From: Pelodera strongyloides
Lineage: Eukaryota > Nematoda > Chromadorea > Rhabditida > Rhabditidae
Reading direction: 5' to 3'
Length of the DNA: 64,000 nucleotides
NCBI GenBank assembly: GCA_036852015.1
Contig: JAANDG010000092.1
Span: 124,001 to 188,000, forward strand
Positions 12,454-25,342 of the stretch are shown in pieces. A program made the position numbers and the translations under genes. Position 1 is the first letter of the stretch. Every line of letters starts with the position of its first letter. A model generated the notes under the pieces. The model worked only from the letters and a program-made list of their open reading frames with translations, was not told the DNA's origin and ran no database searches.

Positions 12454-15400
12454 ATGCTGTTGAAGTTTGCCTTGCTGCTTTTATTTGGTGAGGCAAATGT
12501 CCTTCTGCGTACGCAGATTCCTGGATACTGTATCAGGCGCTCTCAAAAATCGAGTTTGAAACAAGACCCAGCACAGGTCTTATTGTTAGTGCGTCTTCTG
12601 CTTGCATCTATATTGTCTGTCTGTCGGCTCCTTCATTTTTTCGATGCTGTCTACTGCGCGCGATGAAAAATGGTCTTTTTTTTGCAACTCATCTAGAAAA
12701 GACGGTGTTAGCACGCGTTTTACTTCACAAAATCCAACATAGTGAAGGCATTTTTTGGAGGGGTTTGAAATTGTTTTTTTTTTATCCAAAAGTTTTTGTT
12801 AATTTTTATTTTCACTTTCTTTACCTACAAAAAAACAAAGTTTTTTTTGAGCCCAACATGCAAAAACCGCGTTGACATTCCCTTTAACGATTCTCTCTTA
12901 TAATTGACTAATGGTAAGATGGAAAGCACGTTGCAGGGTTCAACTAGTAAACCAAACTAAAAATTTGGCCTAAGGCACCTCATACTTGCATCAAATTAGT
13001 GTAAGCATATTGATTATGGACCGTCTTTATTAGTAACTGAGAATTAAACCTAGTCATGCGGATAAATTATTATTGATATTTAGGGTTAACATTGAGTGCG
13101 TCGTCGTCGGACGATCGCGACGAATTTATTGCCAGCCTGATTAGGAACAATAAAAGATACCCAGTCGACGAGAGCCTTGAGGCTACTGTTCGCGAATACC
13201 TTGATGTTTCATGTGGAGGAGACTTACTGGAAATTACGTAAGTAATTAGGTTATTAGTTGCTGCTATACTGCTACGCTCAATAATAGTTTCTACAATTAA
13301 GGTGCCAGTCTTTTGGATAAGTAGGAGCGTTACATCCATTTATCCGAGAGTGAATATTTCCTTCGCTTTGCGAAATTATTCAAACACACGCTCAAGCCGT
13401 TGGGATATGATGTGGTACAATTCGATACAGTATATATTTAAACATATTACCACTAAAAGTTAGCCGAGTGGCCTTAACGTAGTGGTCTGCAGTGGGCCGG
13501 TAAACCCGACGCACATGTTCGATTCCAACTCGTCCAAAAATCCATTTTTTCTTGGTTACGCAATATTTGCAGTCTTATCTTCAATACGTACCATTGGTAT
13601 TTTTTGACCGATGAGACGAGCGCAATGCTGAGGGATGGTAAACTATGTATTGGAGAAGACGAGAAATGCTGCGCGACAAACTTACCCGGAAAGGTATAGC
13701 TGTGTCCTTGCCTCGTTAGACCATCAGCCCAAATACAGAACATTGTTCAGCTAACTTTACCTTGTGTTATAATATGGACCGCAAAATATAAGTCTTGATT
13801 GAGCACGCATTATTGTCTTTATTCAGAAATATATATCTTCTATTCCAGGTCAAATACCTCAAACTAAGCCAGCACGAATGCGATTTATCCCGCGTTGACA
13901 CTTCGTTTGGTATCAACTACACGACAACGGTACTTGATATGTCTCCTTTTTTCAAAAAAAAAAAAAATAGAGGGTGATAAAGGTAGTGCAAGTATGCAAT
14001 CGTAGTTGAACAGTGCTGCTTGTATGCATAAACGATGAATAGAGAAATTATTTGAATTATGCTTTAGGCTTTGGGCGTCTGTACCCTGTTTACGAACACT
14101 TTTTATCGTTATGCAACACAGTTGTTGCAAATTGAAGGGACCTCTTCCTGTTGTTTTCAAATATAGCATGGTTTTAATACGTCTTTTAATGTGCGAAACG
14201 AAATACCAATATTCATAAGGGGTTATTCTCATTATTGCATAGTTTATCCCTATACATAATATTACATTCAGATGATGTTCACGCATGCATCAAACGAAAC
14301 GTGTAACTTTTCGATTAGTTGCCTCAAGCCGTATGAAGAGAAGGTTCGTGGGAATTTTGAGTGGCCATGTCAAAAAGTTCCACTTCCTATCTCATTTACA
14401 GAAACCGAAAATCAAAAGCAATAATAATGCAATTTTCAGTATACCGGAAAGATGCTTCAACTCTATGATGAGAAGCCCGTGCCACTGGCGGAGGGCGCTC
14501 CGAGCGCTGCATTTCCAACTGGAGCTCAGTTAGCGATTAGCGGCACGCTTGCAGATAAGAACACACCCGATTGTAAGATTTTGGATTGTGACAAACTTTC
14601 TGTTATTTAGACTGAAGAGTTGCTTTCTCATATCAGATAGAAAATTAATACCACTATTAAAACTGAATCAAAAAGAGTCAGTGCTTGACTCTGAATTATG
14701 CACTCTCTATGTTTCACGCGTGTAAATTGGAGAGGGTTATGCTACTATGATTTTTGACAAATATGCTATTTCTTTCATAATGTTCCTTGTAGCATAATGT
14801 TTGAACTAGGGCTGTTTGCGAGCCTAAATATCGCAAGAGTGATGTCGAAAGAGTGATTCTTCACCCAACACACACATCACCATCCTATTTCTAGATTTGG
14901 CTTCGTACCCCAAGGTTTGTCACGCAGTTCCACAAAATTCGTCACATGATTCGATACCAATTCTTGTAAATGGATGTCCTGTAGATCTGACACACCAGGT
15001 CCTTGCCTCGCTATATCAGGTATGGAGATTCTTATTTATATACCTTATTAGATATAGAGACATTTGATTATTTGCCTGAGATCTGTAGTCAAAATGCATC
15101 ATCACATGCAAACACCGCAAAGGAAATGCTTAATTACAGGACACCATGTATCTCAACTATGGAACAACTGCGTGGATCTACTTTAATCTCATTCCGGCAA
15201 TGATCCCCACCGAACATATCAGGTGCCGATCCAAAAAATTTAAAGTTCCCGCGCTCTTGGTGCACACACGAATATGACACATTGAACCGCGACTCTGATC
15301 TGTTCCGCTACTAGGCACCCTATATGCAATTTTTCATGTCGCACAAATAAATTAACCACTATTGAGACCCTGCGAACTATTTTGAACTCTTTAGGGTCAA

Positions 15401-18400
15401 TCGGTCTTATGCGCCATTCTTTGTACGTTGTGAATTTGTCGCATGCTCCACGAGTCGCCTACATGGTATTTACGGAATGAAAACGGTGAGATTAACTAAA
15501 GACTATCCGTATTACGGGTTTTGTTTCGAGTCCCACATGTACAACTTTTTTTTCACCTTCAAACTTTATTCAACTGCATTGAGTAGCCTTGAGGCCTCCC
15601 CTCATGACCTCCCTAGTACCACTCTTTTTGTATTATCTCGGTGCTTGTCGGCGGTAAGGGTGCCCGGCTCGGGGACGCTTTTTATATTGGTACTGACCAT
15701 CGCGCTCGGCAAAAAGAGACGGGCACTGGCCGCGATAACGAAAAAAAAACGCGAAAAAAGAGCCAGCACCGCCTGCCGGGATAAGGTAAAAACTAGCGCA
15801 CGCAACCCACCCTCCGGGTAAAACACTCCTACAATGGAAATTGTGAAATGTTACCTAATAATAATTTAACAATACGTTGATAGTACTGATGACGATATTT
15901 TGGCTATTAGAGAAGTTGTGAGAATCGGTTCCATTGAAACTGAAAACCTGCATTGATCAAAATGTTTAGACAATAGCATACCAAAATAGTGGAACTTCAT
16001 ATGAAGCTGTCCTGCCAAATTCGGTTGGGTAAAAACGAAAACACCGTTTCTCTACGTGGAAGTTTGGTTTGTAAAACAGCATCAATCTGTAGCGCATAGT
16101 TGTCTGATGTAACAGCAATTACTTTTACATAAGGATAAATGTGAACATCAAGAATATGTATAAAACTAAGAACACAAAAGGGTAGGGATAATAATTGTGA
16201 GACCGTGAACAGATTCCTACACTCGTGTATTTGCCACATGAGGGTGTCGTGATTTTCAAACATAAATTTGGGAAATAATGCGTTAGAACGTTACCCAACA
16301 ATCTGCACAGCAAAATTCAGAAGACTGACTATGTCACACAAGACTTTGCTACTCTTATAGTTTTTCTCTGCAATCTTTCCTGTCTTCATCTCTTCTTTTC
16401 CCTCAGTCTCTCGGCTCCTTTGCACTTTCTGTGAGGCGACCCCCAGGCACGGACTCCCTTTTTCATTTGCTTTTTGAGTGCAAACCCAGAAAAAGCGAGT
16501 TTGCACTTTTGCCCGAGCTTGCACTTTGCCGATCTAACAAACACTTCTGCGACATAACACCAAAAGAGAACAACATAGTAAGTAAAAGATGCCGAAAATG
16601 GTGTAATTGTGAAAAACGTGCCGTTTTTCAAGGAATTTCGCATATGGGACAATGACACCCACTTATAGAACATCATCAAAATGGATTTGACAGTATTGGG
16701 CAAATTTCTTCAAATTTTGCATAATATCGCATAGTTTAGCTCATTTTTGTGGTCAAAGTATGGGTGTTTTTGTGTTTGTACGGCCAGGAGCCGAAAAAGA
16801 GAACGAGAGAGCTAAAAAAGTGTTTGGGGGCAGGCCGAGGCAGACCACACTCACACTTCTACAGCACTCGGTCATATAGCTTCGGCGTAACGACGGCAGA
16901 AGGGTATTTCTTATATCTTTTCATTCAAGAGATCATTTCCGTTACATGCAAGCAGCCATGTATTGGCGCATGTAGCCACAGTTTCTGTGCATATTGTAGA
17001 AGCCAATTGTGAATCTTTATCCTACCTATAAGAAAGTCCAATTGTTTTGAAGGCCTTTGTGGCGTACTCTTTTATCACTTCTCAAAACTCCCACTGAAAA
17101 CCTTGTATGCTAACCTCACTGTGATCTCTCTGTGATCAGGCACACGTCTATCTGCACACGTCTATCTGCACACTTTGAGCAATTTTTACGTTACCTATTT
17201 TTTTGTGGTGCATCCGGGATAAGTCTTGCAAACTTTCATGGCTGCTGCACGAGACATTAATAGGAACTGGCATTGGGTCTTCAATAATTTTATTATTGAA
17301 AAGTTACTCACATAAGGAGCATGAACACAATCCTAGCCGGAAAATGTTTTCTTTTTTCAATTACAGTGCATCTTCACCAAATTATCACAGGTGTCTAGTG
17401 CACCCAGCTGCCCGTCTTTATAGTACACTTATCAAACATTTTTAAATTTGTTTTACATCTTTACTGTAGCGCAGCTGCGACAGGCATGCCTATAAATAGT
17501 GGGGGTGATGAGGCAGTTATTCATTCTCAGAATTTTCCTGTTGTATAGTTGTTCGCTCTTATATCAGCTCTATGTTTCCTCCTCATTTGGCAAGGATCTC
17601 ACCATCTTTTATTCTCTAATTGCATCATCCCCAAAAGTCCGAAGTAAATTCCATGAAGCAGCATATTTCAGTGTCCGGCAATCAACCAGTGTAAGGAGCC
17701 TGCCGTTCACAAACGTGCGATCCCGGCTACCTTCTTTGAGGACAGCCGGGTTCGCTTCACCGCCGAAACAGTCCTCTTCAAGGTCTACGACTACATGGAG
17801 CGCAAAATTCAACCGCTCTTTAACCCGCTCCACGAAGAAAAAATAATGGGATGTAAGTACTAGACCACTGCCTTGGAATTTTTTTTAAGTTGTTTTGTTC
17901 TCATCTAAAAGAGTGTTGAAATCGATATCGAACCTTTGAGACATTTGTGCAATTTTTGATAAGCTCGGTTTAAGCATCAGAAATTTCAGACCGACCGATC
18001 CGTCCCGGATGGGAGGAGCTCCCGAGTCCGGATGATGTGCCTGCGGGATGTCCGCTTTTCCATAAGCGCAAGTCCAATCTTCGTCTCTGCATTCTGTCCG
18101 ACAATGAGCGCGAGGCCATGTATATTATCGTTTGCGCCCTCTGTTTCGTGCTGGGAATGGTTGTGTCGGCGGTCATTTTTTGCTGTCAGTCTAGGAGAGG
18201 TACGTTTCATCCACAATATTGAAAAAGACTGTATCAACTAAATCATTACCCGCAGAACTATTCACTGCGAAAATCTCGATTCGGGTTTTGGAAACCCTTA
18301 TTTTCAGTGGCATACAATGCCGCGAAAGAAAAAAGTGTCTTATACACGGTCCGGATTTAAAGACTTAGGTTCTTTGTTAAATGATTGTGAAAATAATTCT

Positions 18401-18698
18401 TTTAGAAGATGCAGCCGAAAGAAAGAACGAGGAACGTCGGAAGGAGCGAGTTTATTCCAGAGCCGCAGAAGCGGTCCCCCTTACCGACAAAAAGGCTAGG
18501 GCCGAGGCTGTGGCAAGGAGCATGGAGGGCAAAGGGCTCATTCTTGCTGAGGGCGCCATCGAACGCATGGAGGCCGAGAAGCGAGACAGGGTAGTCAGAG
18601 AGGCCGTTCGTGACTGTTTCCAGGAATATCGTTCGGGAGAATGGCTATCGCCCGTTTCGGAATCGGATGTTGATGGAGACATCAATACTGACGTCTGA
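12454..18698 (+). CDS. type I membrane protein with ZP-like, Cys-rich ectodomain; 11 exons
   Basis: Exons 12454-12487, 13084-13237, 13573-13693, 13849-13929, 14440-14572, 14895-15019, 15140-15222, 15395-15485, 17672-17852, 17990-18199, 18406-18698; phase is kept throughout, 501 aa. Residues 1-17 form a signal peptide whose hydrophobic core is split by intron 1. The ectodomain has about 20 Cys, three possible N-glycosylation sites (NYT, NSS, NRS), a NGCP motif at about 200-203 and an aromatic/Cys stretch (FFVRCEFVAC) reminiscent of the second half of ZP domains. A basic KRK at about 360-362, resembling a furin-type site, precedes one transmembrane helix at about 377-400. The cytoplasmic tail of about 100 residues is Glu/Arg/Ala-rich and helical. 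ZP-module membership is an inference from cysteine pattern, cleavage site and topology; the full-length family is not recognised. An additional exon within the 2.2-kb intron 15486-17671 cannot be excluded. Confidence 0.8.
13459..13535 (+). pseudogene. tRNA-like sequence, probably a decayed tRNA
   Basis: Contains an A-box-like tagccgagtgg and a B-box-like gttcgattcc at the right spacing for a long-variable-arm (Ser/Leu-type) tRNA, but the acceptor and T stems do not pair convincingly. It sits in intron 2 of the ZP-like gene. Not expected to be a working tRNA. Confidence 0.3.
14813..14848 (+). repeat. dispersed repeat motif, copy 2
   Basis: Near-identical to 12200-12233; intronic in the ZP-like gene. 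Confidence 0.6.
15486..17671 (+). other. long intron of the ZP-like gene with a GC-rich patch
   Basis: Largest intron of this gene. Bases 15590-15830 are clearly GC-richer than the surroundings and stay open on both strands, and 16430-16560 is a second such patch. Neither yields a protein I recognise nor joins in phase to the flanking exons (15485 ends in phase 0 and 17672 starts in phase 0), so they are treated as intronic. Confidence 0.5.
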
Positions 18699-20385
18699 GT
18701 GATATTTAGAAATGTTGAACCGTTTAATTCCAGTTCCGATTGTACAGTATTTCGTCAGAGGCCAAATAGCCTAGAAGACATATTCCTCATAGAAAGTTCG
18801 ACCGAATCTGAAATCCTTCATATTTTTTCTGCCAATAGACTTGAGTAATTTCCTTCAACTAACATATCCCATGTTTTTCCATTTCCAATTTCTTTTATAT
18901 ATTTGATTTCGATCAGTGCGTCGAGCGGACTGTTGCGCAGTGATGACAAATCAGCTTCTAAGCAAATAACGTATTTTGTACGTATTGAATATGTATGAGC
19001 ACCAGGTGCCGATACGATTGGTCATCTGTGTACGACGCCTAGTAGACGACTGTGCTTGTTACCGTCCAACGGATTACTTTGTGAAGGTTGAATTGTTTTA
19101 GGGAGTACTTTGATCACATATAGTTCCAGTAATTACAACCTTCGCAAGCGCTACTCTGACTTTATCACTCCTCCGTTTCGCTGCAATACTTTATCCATCT
19201 ACTTTCACACTCTCCTTTACATGTTCTTGCTTCATGTTTATATACGCCCTGTTTTTATGGAACTGTGTATAAGTGAGTCCCCTGCTTGAAACCTGATGTA
19301 TTTAATCGCAATGTTTTGTTTTACTATGTTGTACTGCTGTTGTCTCGTGTTGTGTATTTCCGACAGTGAACTCTGTTGTGCCCACTCTTAATTATAAGCT
19401 CCGGTTATGAACTGTGACTGTGCCCAGGCATATGATGCCAATATATCTTTCATGTTCGTTATTGTTCCCGTTAATCATTGTTACTTCTTTAGAATACCTA
19501 TCCGGACTTCGTGTTTTCTCTCTCATGTCGCCTTTTTATTAATGATTGCGGCCATATATCCATATAAGTACTCTCCATATAGTTATACTTTATACAAGTA
19601 GTTATATAAGTAGTAATGTAAATTGTTATTTATCTATTTTTTCTCTTTCCTATCTGTCTGAATCTCATGTTGTGGTAGTGTTCGTCATCGTATACGTCTA
19701 ATAAAAATTGTATGAAAAAAGGTTCTTACGGTAAGAAAAAAAACACTTATTTGGTGAAAAGTACTTGTTTGTGAGTGTGCGAGTAAGTATCGTATTAGCA
19801 TCAATAACTATTTTGCAAACAAATATATGTTAACATTCAACTTTCGAAGAGCTAACGGAGCAAGGAATGTACAACATCGTCGGAACGAAATATTTTAATT
19901 TGATTTTATGGCCTACTATATCTATCCTGTACTTATCTACATCTAGTGCATGTGTATTAATGAATTTTTTGGTCATATAAAGCAAGGGATCGGAGAAAAT
20001 TAACCAAAATACTCTGGGAACCGGTCTCATACACGTTGGATTAGTATTTTCACACAAAAATGCGCTTGATGGGTTTCACTGCACAGCTACACACTACTTT
20101 GAAATATGCGCATTCAATGATTTGTCTAAACGTTTCATCAACAAATGATTGTTTCAGAATCTTGCTGAAATAAACACGCAACAACTAGTAAATAAGGTCC
20201 TCTTCAATAGTTTCTTCTTATTCCAAAACACTTATTGTTTGTTATCTGTATTGCTTTGCATGTGTGGAATACTAATCAACATAGGGTCCGCATCAGAACA
20301 CTCCAATATTTCTGCACCTACACTTGAATTTTTTTTACATAAGCTGCATTTTTTAAGCCTTTTATAAAACTGGCAAAAGGCAATA
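18699..20385. other. intergenic region between ZP-like gene and SLC22-like gene
   Basis: AT-rich spacer of about 1.7 kb. AATAAA at 19700-19705 may end the upstream transcript, which would imply a 1-kb 3' UTR. No exon, RNA gene or inverted repeat was recognised. Confidence 0.5.
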
Positions 20386-23300
20386 ATGGAATCTCATGCC
20401 GTACAGAAAACAGATACAGTTGAGGTGGAACTTTTACATTCTGAGGATGCGGCTCCACAAAATTTGATCACTTTTGGATGGTATGTTGTTGTAGTTTCTT
20501 AAGGCGCCTAATATTTGGCCGCACTTATAAATCTCCTGCTCTAAAACTACTATTTTAGGTATCCCATTTTCTTCGTAATCATGTGCATTTTAATAGGAAT
20601 ATCGACAACTGCAAGCATGCAGTTTATAAATTACGCAGGTATTGATTGTTACGATTATTAAACAGTTGCAATTCAATAGATTCTTCGGAGGTATACTTGG
20701 ACTTGTTTTTTTTTCTGGCTGAAAACTCATGTGCAATCTGCGGGAATGCATAGGAAGCAATTTTTGTTATTGCTAAGAAATCTTCAGGTAGTGAAGTAAT
20801 CGTTGATGGTTGTGATGAAATAAACTTCAACGATGAAGGCGATCGTTGTAAAAATCTGCATCGATTTCAATTAGAGGAAAATTGTGTTCCACGATTGAAA
20901 TATCAATTTGGATCTTTAAATCTGGAGGTGAATTTCAAATGCCTGGAAGACAATAAGAAGGGGAACATTTGTTCAGCTATCTCAATGGGATGTGAAGTAT
21001 GAACCGGGTATAAGCCTATGATTTTCAGTTTCGTCTCTATTGTTCAAAAGTGAACATCAAGGAACTTGTCTCCTCATTAGAAGCCATTGGAGCACTTGTA
21101 GGATTCTTGCTTTCAGGGCAATTGGCTGACACATTTGGTCGAAAGTGGGTAGGTATTGTTTATCAACGTTTGCTTACGCTACGTAATATCAAATATGAAA
21201 GTGTGATTATTAAGCCGCGCTAACCAACTATGTATGCGATGCATGAAAATTGTCGTTTTGTAACCTGTTTGGATTGTTCGACTTTCCAGGTTCTATTCGT
21301 AGCCTTAACTGCTTCTGCCCTCTCTTCTTTGGTGACGTCCCATTTGGATTCTCTCGAATCTATTTCACTAACGAGAGCCATCACAAGTTTCTTTAACTCA
21401 TGGATTTGCGTGTGCGTTTCTTGGTGACACTGTATGTATTGTCATGCTCATACAATTGGGACGAATGTTTCAAAGATAAGTATGTTTTCATTTAGAGTTT
21501 GCCCAACGTTCGGATTTGAATCAGTTCCCTCATGTATGAGACTCTTAATGCTCTCTGTTTTCTGCCTCACGGGCAGTGTTGTTGTCCCATGGCTTGCACT
21601 GTTCGCTCAAGAATGGAGGACATATTTGAAGTTCGTGGCGGCCCTGCAATCTGGAGCCGCTTTTCTCGTGGTGTGAGTTTTTCAATAAGAAAGTTCATGC
21701 AGGCACACGGAGTCAGCCACTCTTAATGATAATATTTCATAGTTCATTCGTATTCCCTGATTGTAAGCTTGCTGCTCATCTTGATCAGGTTTATACAAAA
21801 CATATAGAGAGATTCGAGATATTAAATACGGATTTTTATTAATGGAGGTTGCCAAGAGAAACAGTTTAGATTTTGCACGTGGCCATCAATATGTAAATGT
21901 TGGCGTGAATAATAATGCAAGCTGCTACAGCGAGAAAACGGGCTAAACTTCGTTCCCCCAGATTCTCCTGTGAAAGTGTATTCTTCAACCTCCAGAAAGG
22001 AAAGTGGAATGCTGCTCGAAGGGGATTCCAAAAGATTCACTATGTGAATGGAACCTTAAATTCCGATACCGCAAGAAGCATCGATTCAGTGGCTCGCAAG
22101 GAAAAACAGGTAGTTCTTTGATGAGTCAGGCAATGAGAAACTCAATACGCTATGAATTTCTCAGAGTAAGCGATCGATCTATGAAAATTAACAAGCGATA
22201 AAACGGCAGCAGACTATTCGCTCTTTCTTTTAACACATTCAGGTAATATTTTCTCAATTACAGACCAGAGAAAGCAATACTCCCGCGAAGTGTTTGTCAA
22301 TCTTGCATTGTTGTGGAACGCCATATTATGCTTTTTGGACCAGCATCTTAATAACGTTGTGGTAATGTTTCTTGTTTCATTAATAATAAATGTCTGACTT
22401 GAGAAACTTCATGTGCCTTTAAGATATTGACCGAATCTTTGCAGTTCCCTCCTGACGCTAATTACATCGTGCACCACGTTGCAACAGGAAAACTTACATC
22501 ACTTGCTTTACTTTCATGCGTTCTACAACTCAGTAAGTGCTTATGGATGACTTCGAGAACGATGTTCTGGTTGAAATCTAATCATCTCAAATAAATTTTT
22601 TTTTAGAGCATTCTATGGGTGGTGATGATTGTTTATATCATAATGGACGTATTAATTGCGAGACTTGGAAGGAAGCATATAATTAGCTCGTCGTGTATTA
22701 TTTCCATAGTTTGCCTCATTGTGTCGATGGAAATTGAAGGTTTGTAGAAGTATCCGTCATCCGAAATGAATCGCTTATGGTGAACTTCTTCATAACTGGA
22801 TACAGTCCGCAACGACGTGAAACTCTTTCATAGATACATCATGGCAAATAGCTTGTTGACCAAATATTTTCTTTTCAGCCTTTCGAAGGCCTAAGTTTCT
22901 CGAATTGATCCTTCACACTTCTCTTATAGTTCTATCGCAGATCGTAAGTCTCAATACTTTTTACCATATCTCCATGGGCAAGTGTTGCAGTAGGTTAGAC
23001 GTACCGTCGTTTTTTGTAGACTGTTCATCTTCTCTTATTTGTCGTTCTTTTCAGGCATTTGTCTCAACCGTGCTGTTAGCGTGTGAATTGTATCCAACAG
23101 GAGTACGAGCCACGCTCATATCACTATGTTATGCACTTCCGCAATTGGTCATGATGTTCAGTCCGAACTTGTACTCAATGGTAACTGTAAATGTGTAATC
23201 AAAGAGAAAAATAGTCGAATTTGCACATTTTGTAGAAGAAATCCACGGGCTGAGTTTTCGGTTGTTTCAACCACTCTTTCAAAGGCTTTGACAACTCCGC

Positions 23301-23509
23301 TCTTTTAGCTTTCGATCGCATCGTGGTTGCCCTCATTTTCGTTTGCTGTGTTGCTTCTAGTCCTGCTCATTTGTGTCCATCTATACCTGCCGGAAACCAA
23401 AGGAACACAGATTCAACTTCACTTCATGCACGCTGGACGCTGTTGCTGTACTATTAAGAAGCCAAGCACTTTAAATATAGAATCCAGTGACGGATCATCC
23501 TATCTTTAA
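20386..23509 (+). CDS. SLC22-type organic ion transporter (major facilitator superfamily), 14 exons
   Basis: Plasma-membrane uptake carrier of the organic cation/anion transporter type. Exons 20386-20480, 20559-20638, 20788-20996, 21029-21148, 21290-21411, 21496-21672, 21743-21762, 21931-22109, 22264-22361, 22445-22532, 22607-22739, 22879-22943, 23055-23180, 23309-23509; 1,713 nt, 570 aa, usual for SLC22. It shows a Cys-containing extracellular loop after TM1, the MFS signature GQLADTFGRKW at about 158-168, a degenerate LRSPRF (family: ESPRW) after TM6, the repeat signature DVLIARLGRKH at about 410-420, ELYPTGVRA before TM11 and LPETKG at about 531-536. Exon 7 is only 20 nt and is needed to restore frame between exons 6 and 8. 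Exons 9 and 10 are open in two frames; the frame given is the one in which consensus splice sites agree in phase. Substrate cannot be inferred. The signature motifs are weaker than in mammalian members, so it is a divergent paralogue. Confidence 0.88.
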
Positions 23510-23560
23510 ATGCTGACACTCGCTCAGTGTACATAGAGAACAGTTAATGTAAGCATATGA

Positions 23561-23566
23561 AATAAA
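23561..23566 (+). terminator. poly(A) signal AATAAA, SLC22-like gene
   Basis: AATAAA 52 nt after the stop codon, the only canonical signal close by. Confidence 0.7.
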
Positions 23567-23906
23567 CTTTTCCTATGAAAGTAGTGCAGGCAAGCAAGTC
23601 ACATAAAAGGAAAGTGTGTGATTTTCGTATTAAGGCACTGCTAGGGTGATTGTGACATATTACCAAATTCAAATAGGCCGCACTTATTTTCACAAAAGCC
23701 TCAGTAGTTCACAATTAGTTGCGAGAGCGTTGGACTGACGATCTAAAGTTAAGTTTCGAAGCATCATTTTCACAAGAAGTAAGCAAGTCTTTTTTAATCC
23801 CAAAAAAAAGAAGAGTTGTTTTCTTTTGAATTAACCCAGATTCAACATTAGTTCCGCATTCTGTGGAGAACCAAATATATGAACAAATGAACAAAAGAGA
23901 ATGTGT

Positions 23907-23979
23907 GCCTCGATAGCTCAGTTGGGAGAGCGTTAGACTGAAGATCTAAATGTCACCGGTTCGATCCCGGTTCGGGGCA
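23907..23979 (+). tRNA. tRNA-Phe (GAA)
   Basis: Complete 73-nt cloverleaf: seven-base-pair acceptor stem with one T-G pair, A box tagctcagttgg, anticodon loop ctgaaga with GAA at 23940-23942, B box ggttcgatccc. A T-run right after the 3' end serves as Pol III terminator. CCA is not encoded, as expected. It is the plus-strand partner of two minus-strand identical copies. Confidence 0.97.
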
Positions 23980-24051
23980 TTTTTTTATTCGACTAGCAAG
24001 CTGTTCCATCTCTAACAATAAATTGTTAGATTTGTTTATACATAATAAATA

Positions 24052-24252
24052 CAGTGCGTCGCATAAGTATGTAGGCACCCCCAAATTTAACGATAAATAT
24101 TTTGGACCAAAATTTTTTGAACAAATTTTAACACCACTAAATCGACCATGGCGAAAAACCCGAGGACAATGAAAATTAGAAAAAAATTCGACATTTTCAG
24201 TATTTTACGACATTCAAACCGAAAAACAGCTGTTTCAAAAGTTTGTAGGCAC
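24052..24252. repeat. left terminal inverted repeat of Tc3-like element
   Basis: Inverted match to 25439-25639 over 201 bases, with differences visible for example at aaatttta/cattttaa and at tacgaca/tacaaca. Confidence 0.95.
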
Positions 24253-24306
24253 TTCAGTAAAAAAAACTTTTTATTAAAGAAAAAACAGAATAATGAATGA
24301 CAATAT

Positions 24307-25342
24307 TCATTTAATAATCGGTGTGACCACCGTTATTCTTGGTGATGGCAAAAATCCGGTTCGGCAGGGAGTTGGCAGGTTCTTGAGCAACTGAGCGTCC
24401 ACGCCGTTCCACGCTTGGAGAATTGCGGCTTTAAGGGTGGCAACTGTCTCGTAGGTACGATTATTAGCGTAAATTTTCCGTACCAACGATCCCCAAAGAT
24501 TCTCTATGGGATTGGCATCTGGGGAGCAAGCAGGCCAGTCCATAACGTTAATGTGGTGCTGTTGAAAGAATGCCTTGGTGGATCTGCGCATTATCTTGCT
24601 GGAGTTGCATTCCTTGCCCTGCTGGACTCTGCAGAAACGGTAGCAAACTCTTCTGGAGCACTGCCTGATAATCCAAGGAGTTCATCCGAGTGGTAATAAA
24701 CTCCAATGCCAGAACGCCATCATGATGAAACGCGGCCCAAACCATTACTGTGCCACCGCCAAAGTTCCTTTTCCGAAAGAAGAGCGGCTCCTTCCTGAGC
24801 TCTCTCCAGTAGTGGTGATTTCCATCGGGACAAACCAAATTAAACTTCTTTTCATCGCTGAAGATCACCTAAAGCAAGGAATAGAGCGGGTTATAAAAAA
24901 ATTAACTAGAAACAAAAAATAAAATAAGCGATAAACAGGAATTACCTTAGACCAATTCGTTGTAATGTTGTTCTGACAGAAACCGAGACGAGCGACTTTG
25001 TGAGCAGCCGTGATGCGAGGAGCTGGTTTCATTTTTGACCTCACTAGGTGAGGACGGCGTCTAATGGCCCGCCAAACAGTTCTCTTAGATGCAGTAGTTC
25101 CCAGATCAGATCGAAGTTCGTTGACTGACTTCGACGCATTAGAGGCAAGACGTCCTAACAGGCGATCTTCCTGAGCAGTGAATAAACGAGGCGCCATAGG
25201 AATTGGGGTCTTTCAGGAATTTGTCGACCACACCAGGATACCGATGAATTTGAGACCCAATGGCCCGATTGCTAAGACCAGCTTGATGCAGGGCCTCAAT
25301 CTGGACGCATTCGTTGTTTAAGAGATGCTTACCACTTGACAA
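24307..25342 (-). pseudogene. Tc3-like transposase, frame-disrupted
   Basis: From high to low coordinate: N-terminal HTH (HLLNNECVQIEALHQAGLS, ending SYGA), second HTH (ASKRTVWRAIRRRP), an intron at 24869-24943 (SK then gtaatt ... tttag then VIFSDEKKFN), the first catalytic Asp in FSDEKKFN, NFGGGTVMVWAAF, the second Asp in QQDNA, and the third acidic residue in SPDANPIENLW. These pieces are in different frames: a deletion and shift follow SYGA, a one-base shift follows DNAQIH, and the C terminus continues in a third frame to a stop in about the expected place. The DD34E residues are all present but no uninterrupted protein can be made. Confidence 0.88.

Noticed and set aside
22269..22532. Alternative frame for SLC22-like exons 9 and 10 (NLALLWNAILCFLDQ ... 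FPPDANYIVHHV)
   Set aside because: It reads plausibly but needs a shifted acceptor and leaves a phase-1 donor that cannot join exon 11; the other frame agrees at all three junctions.
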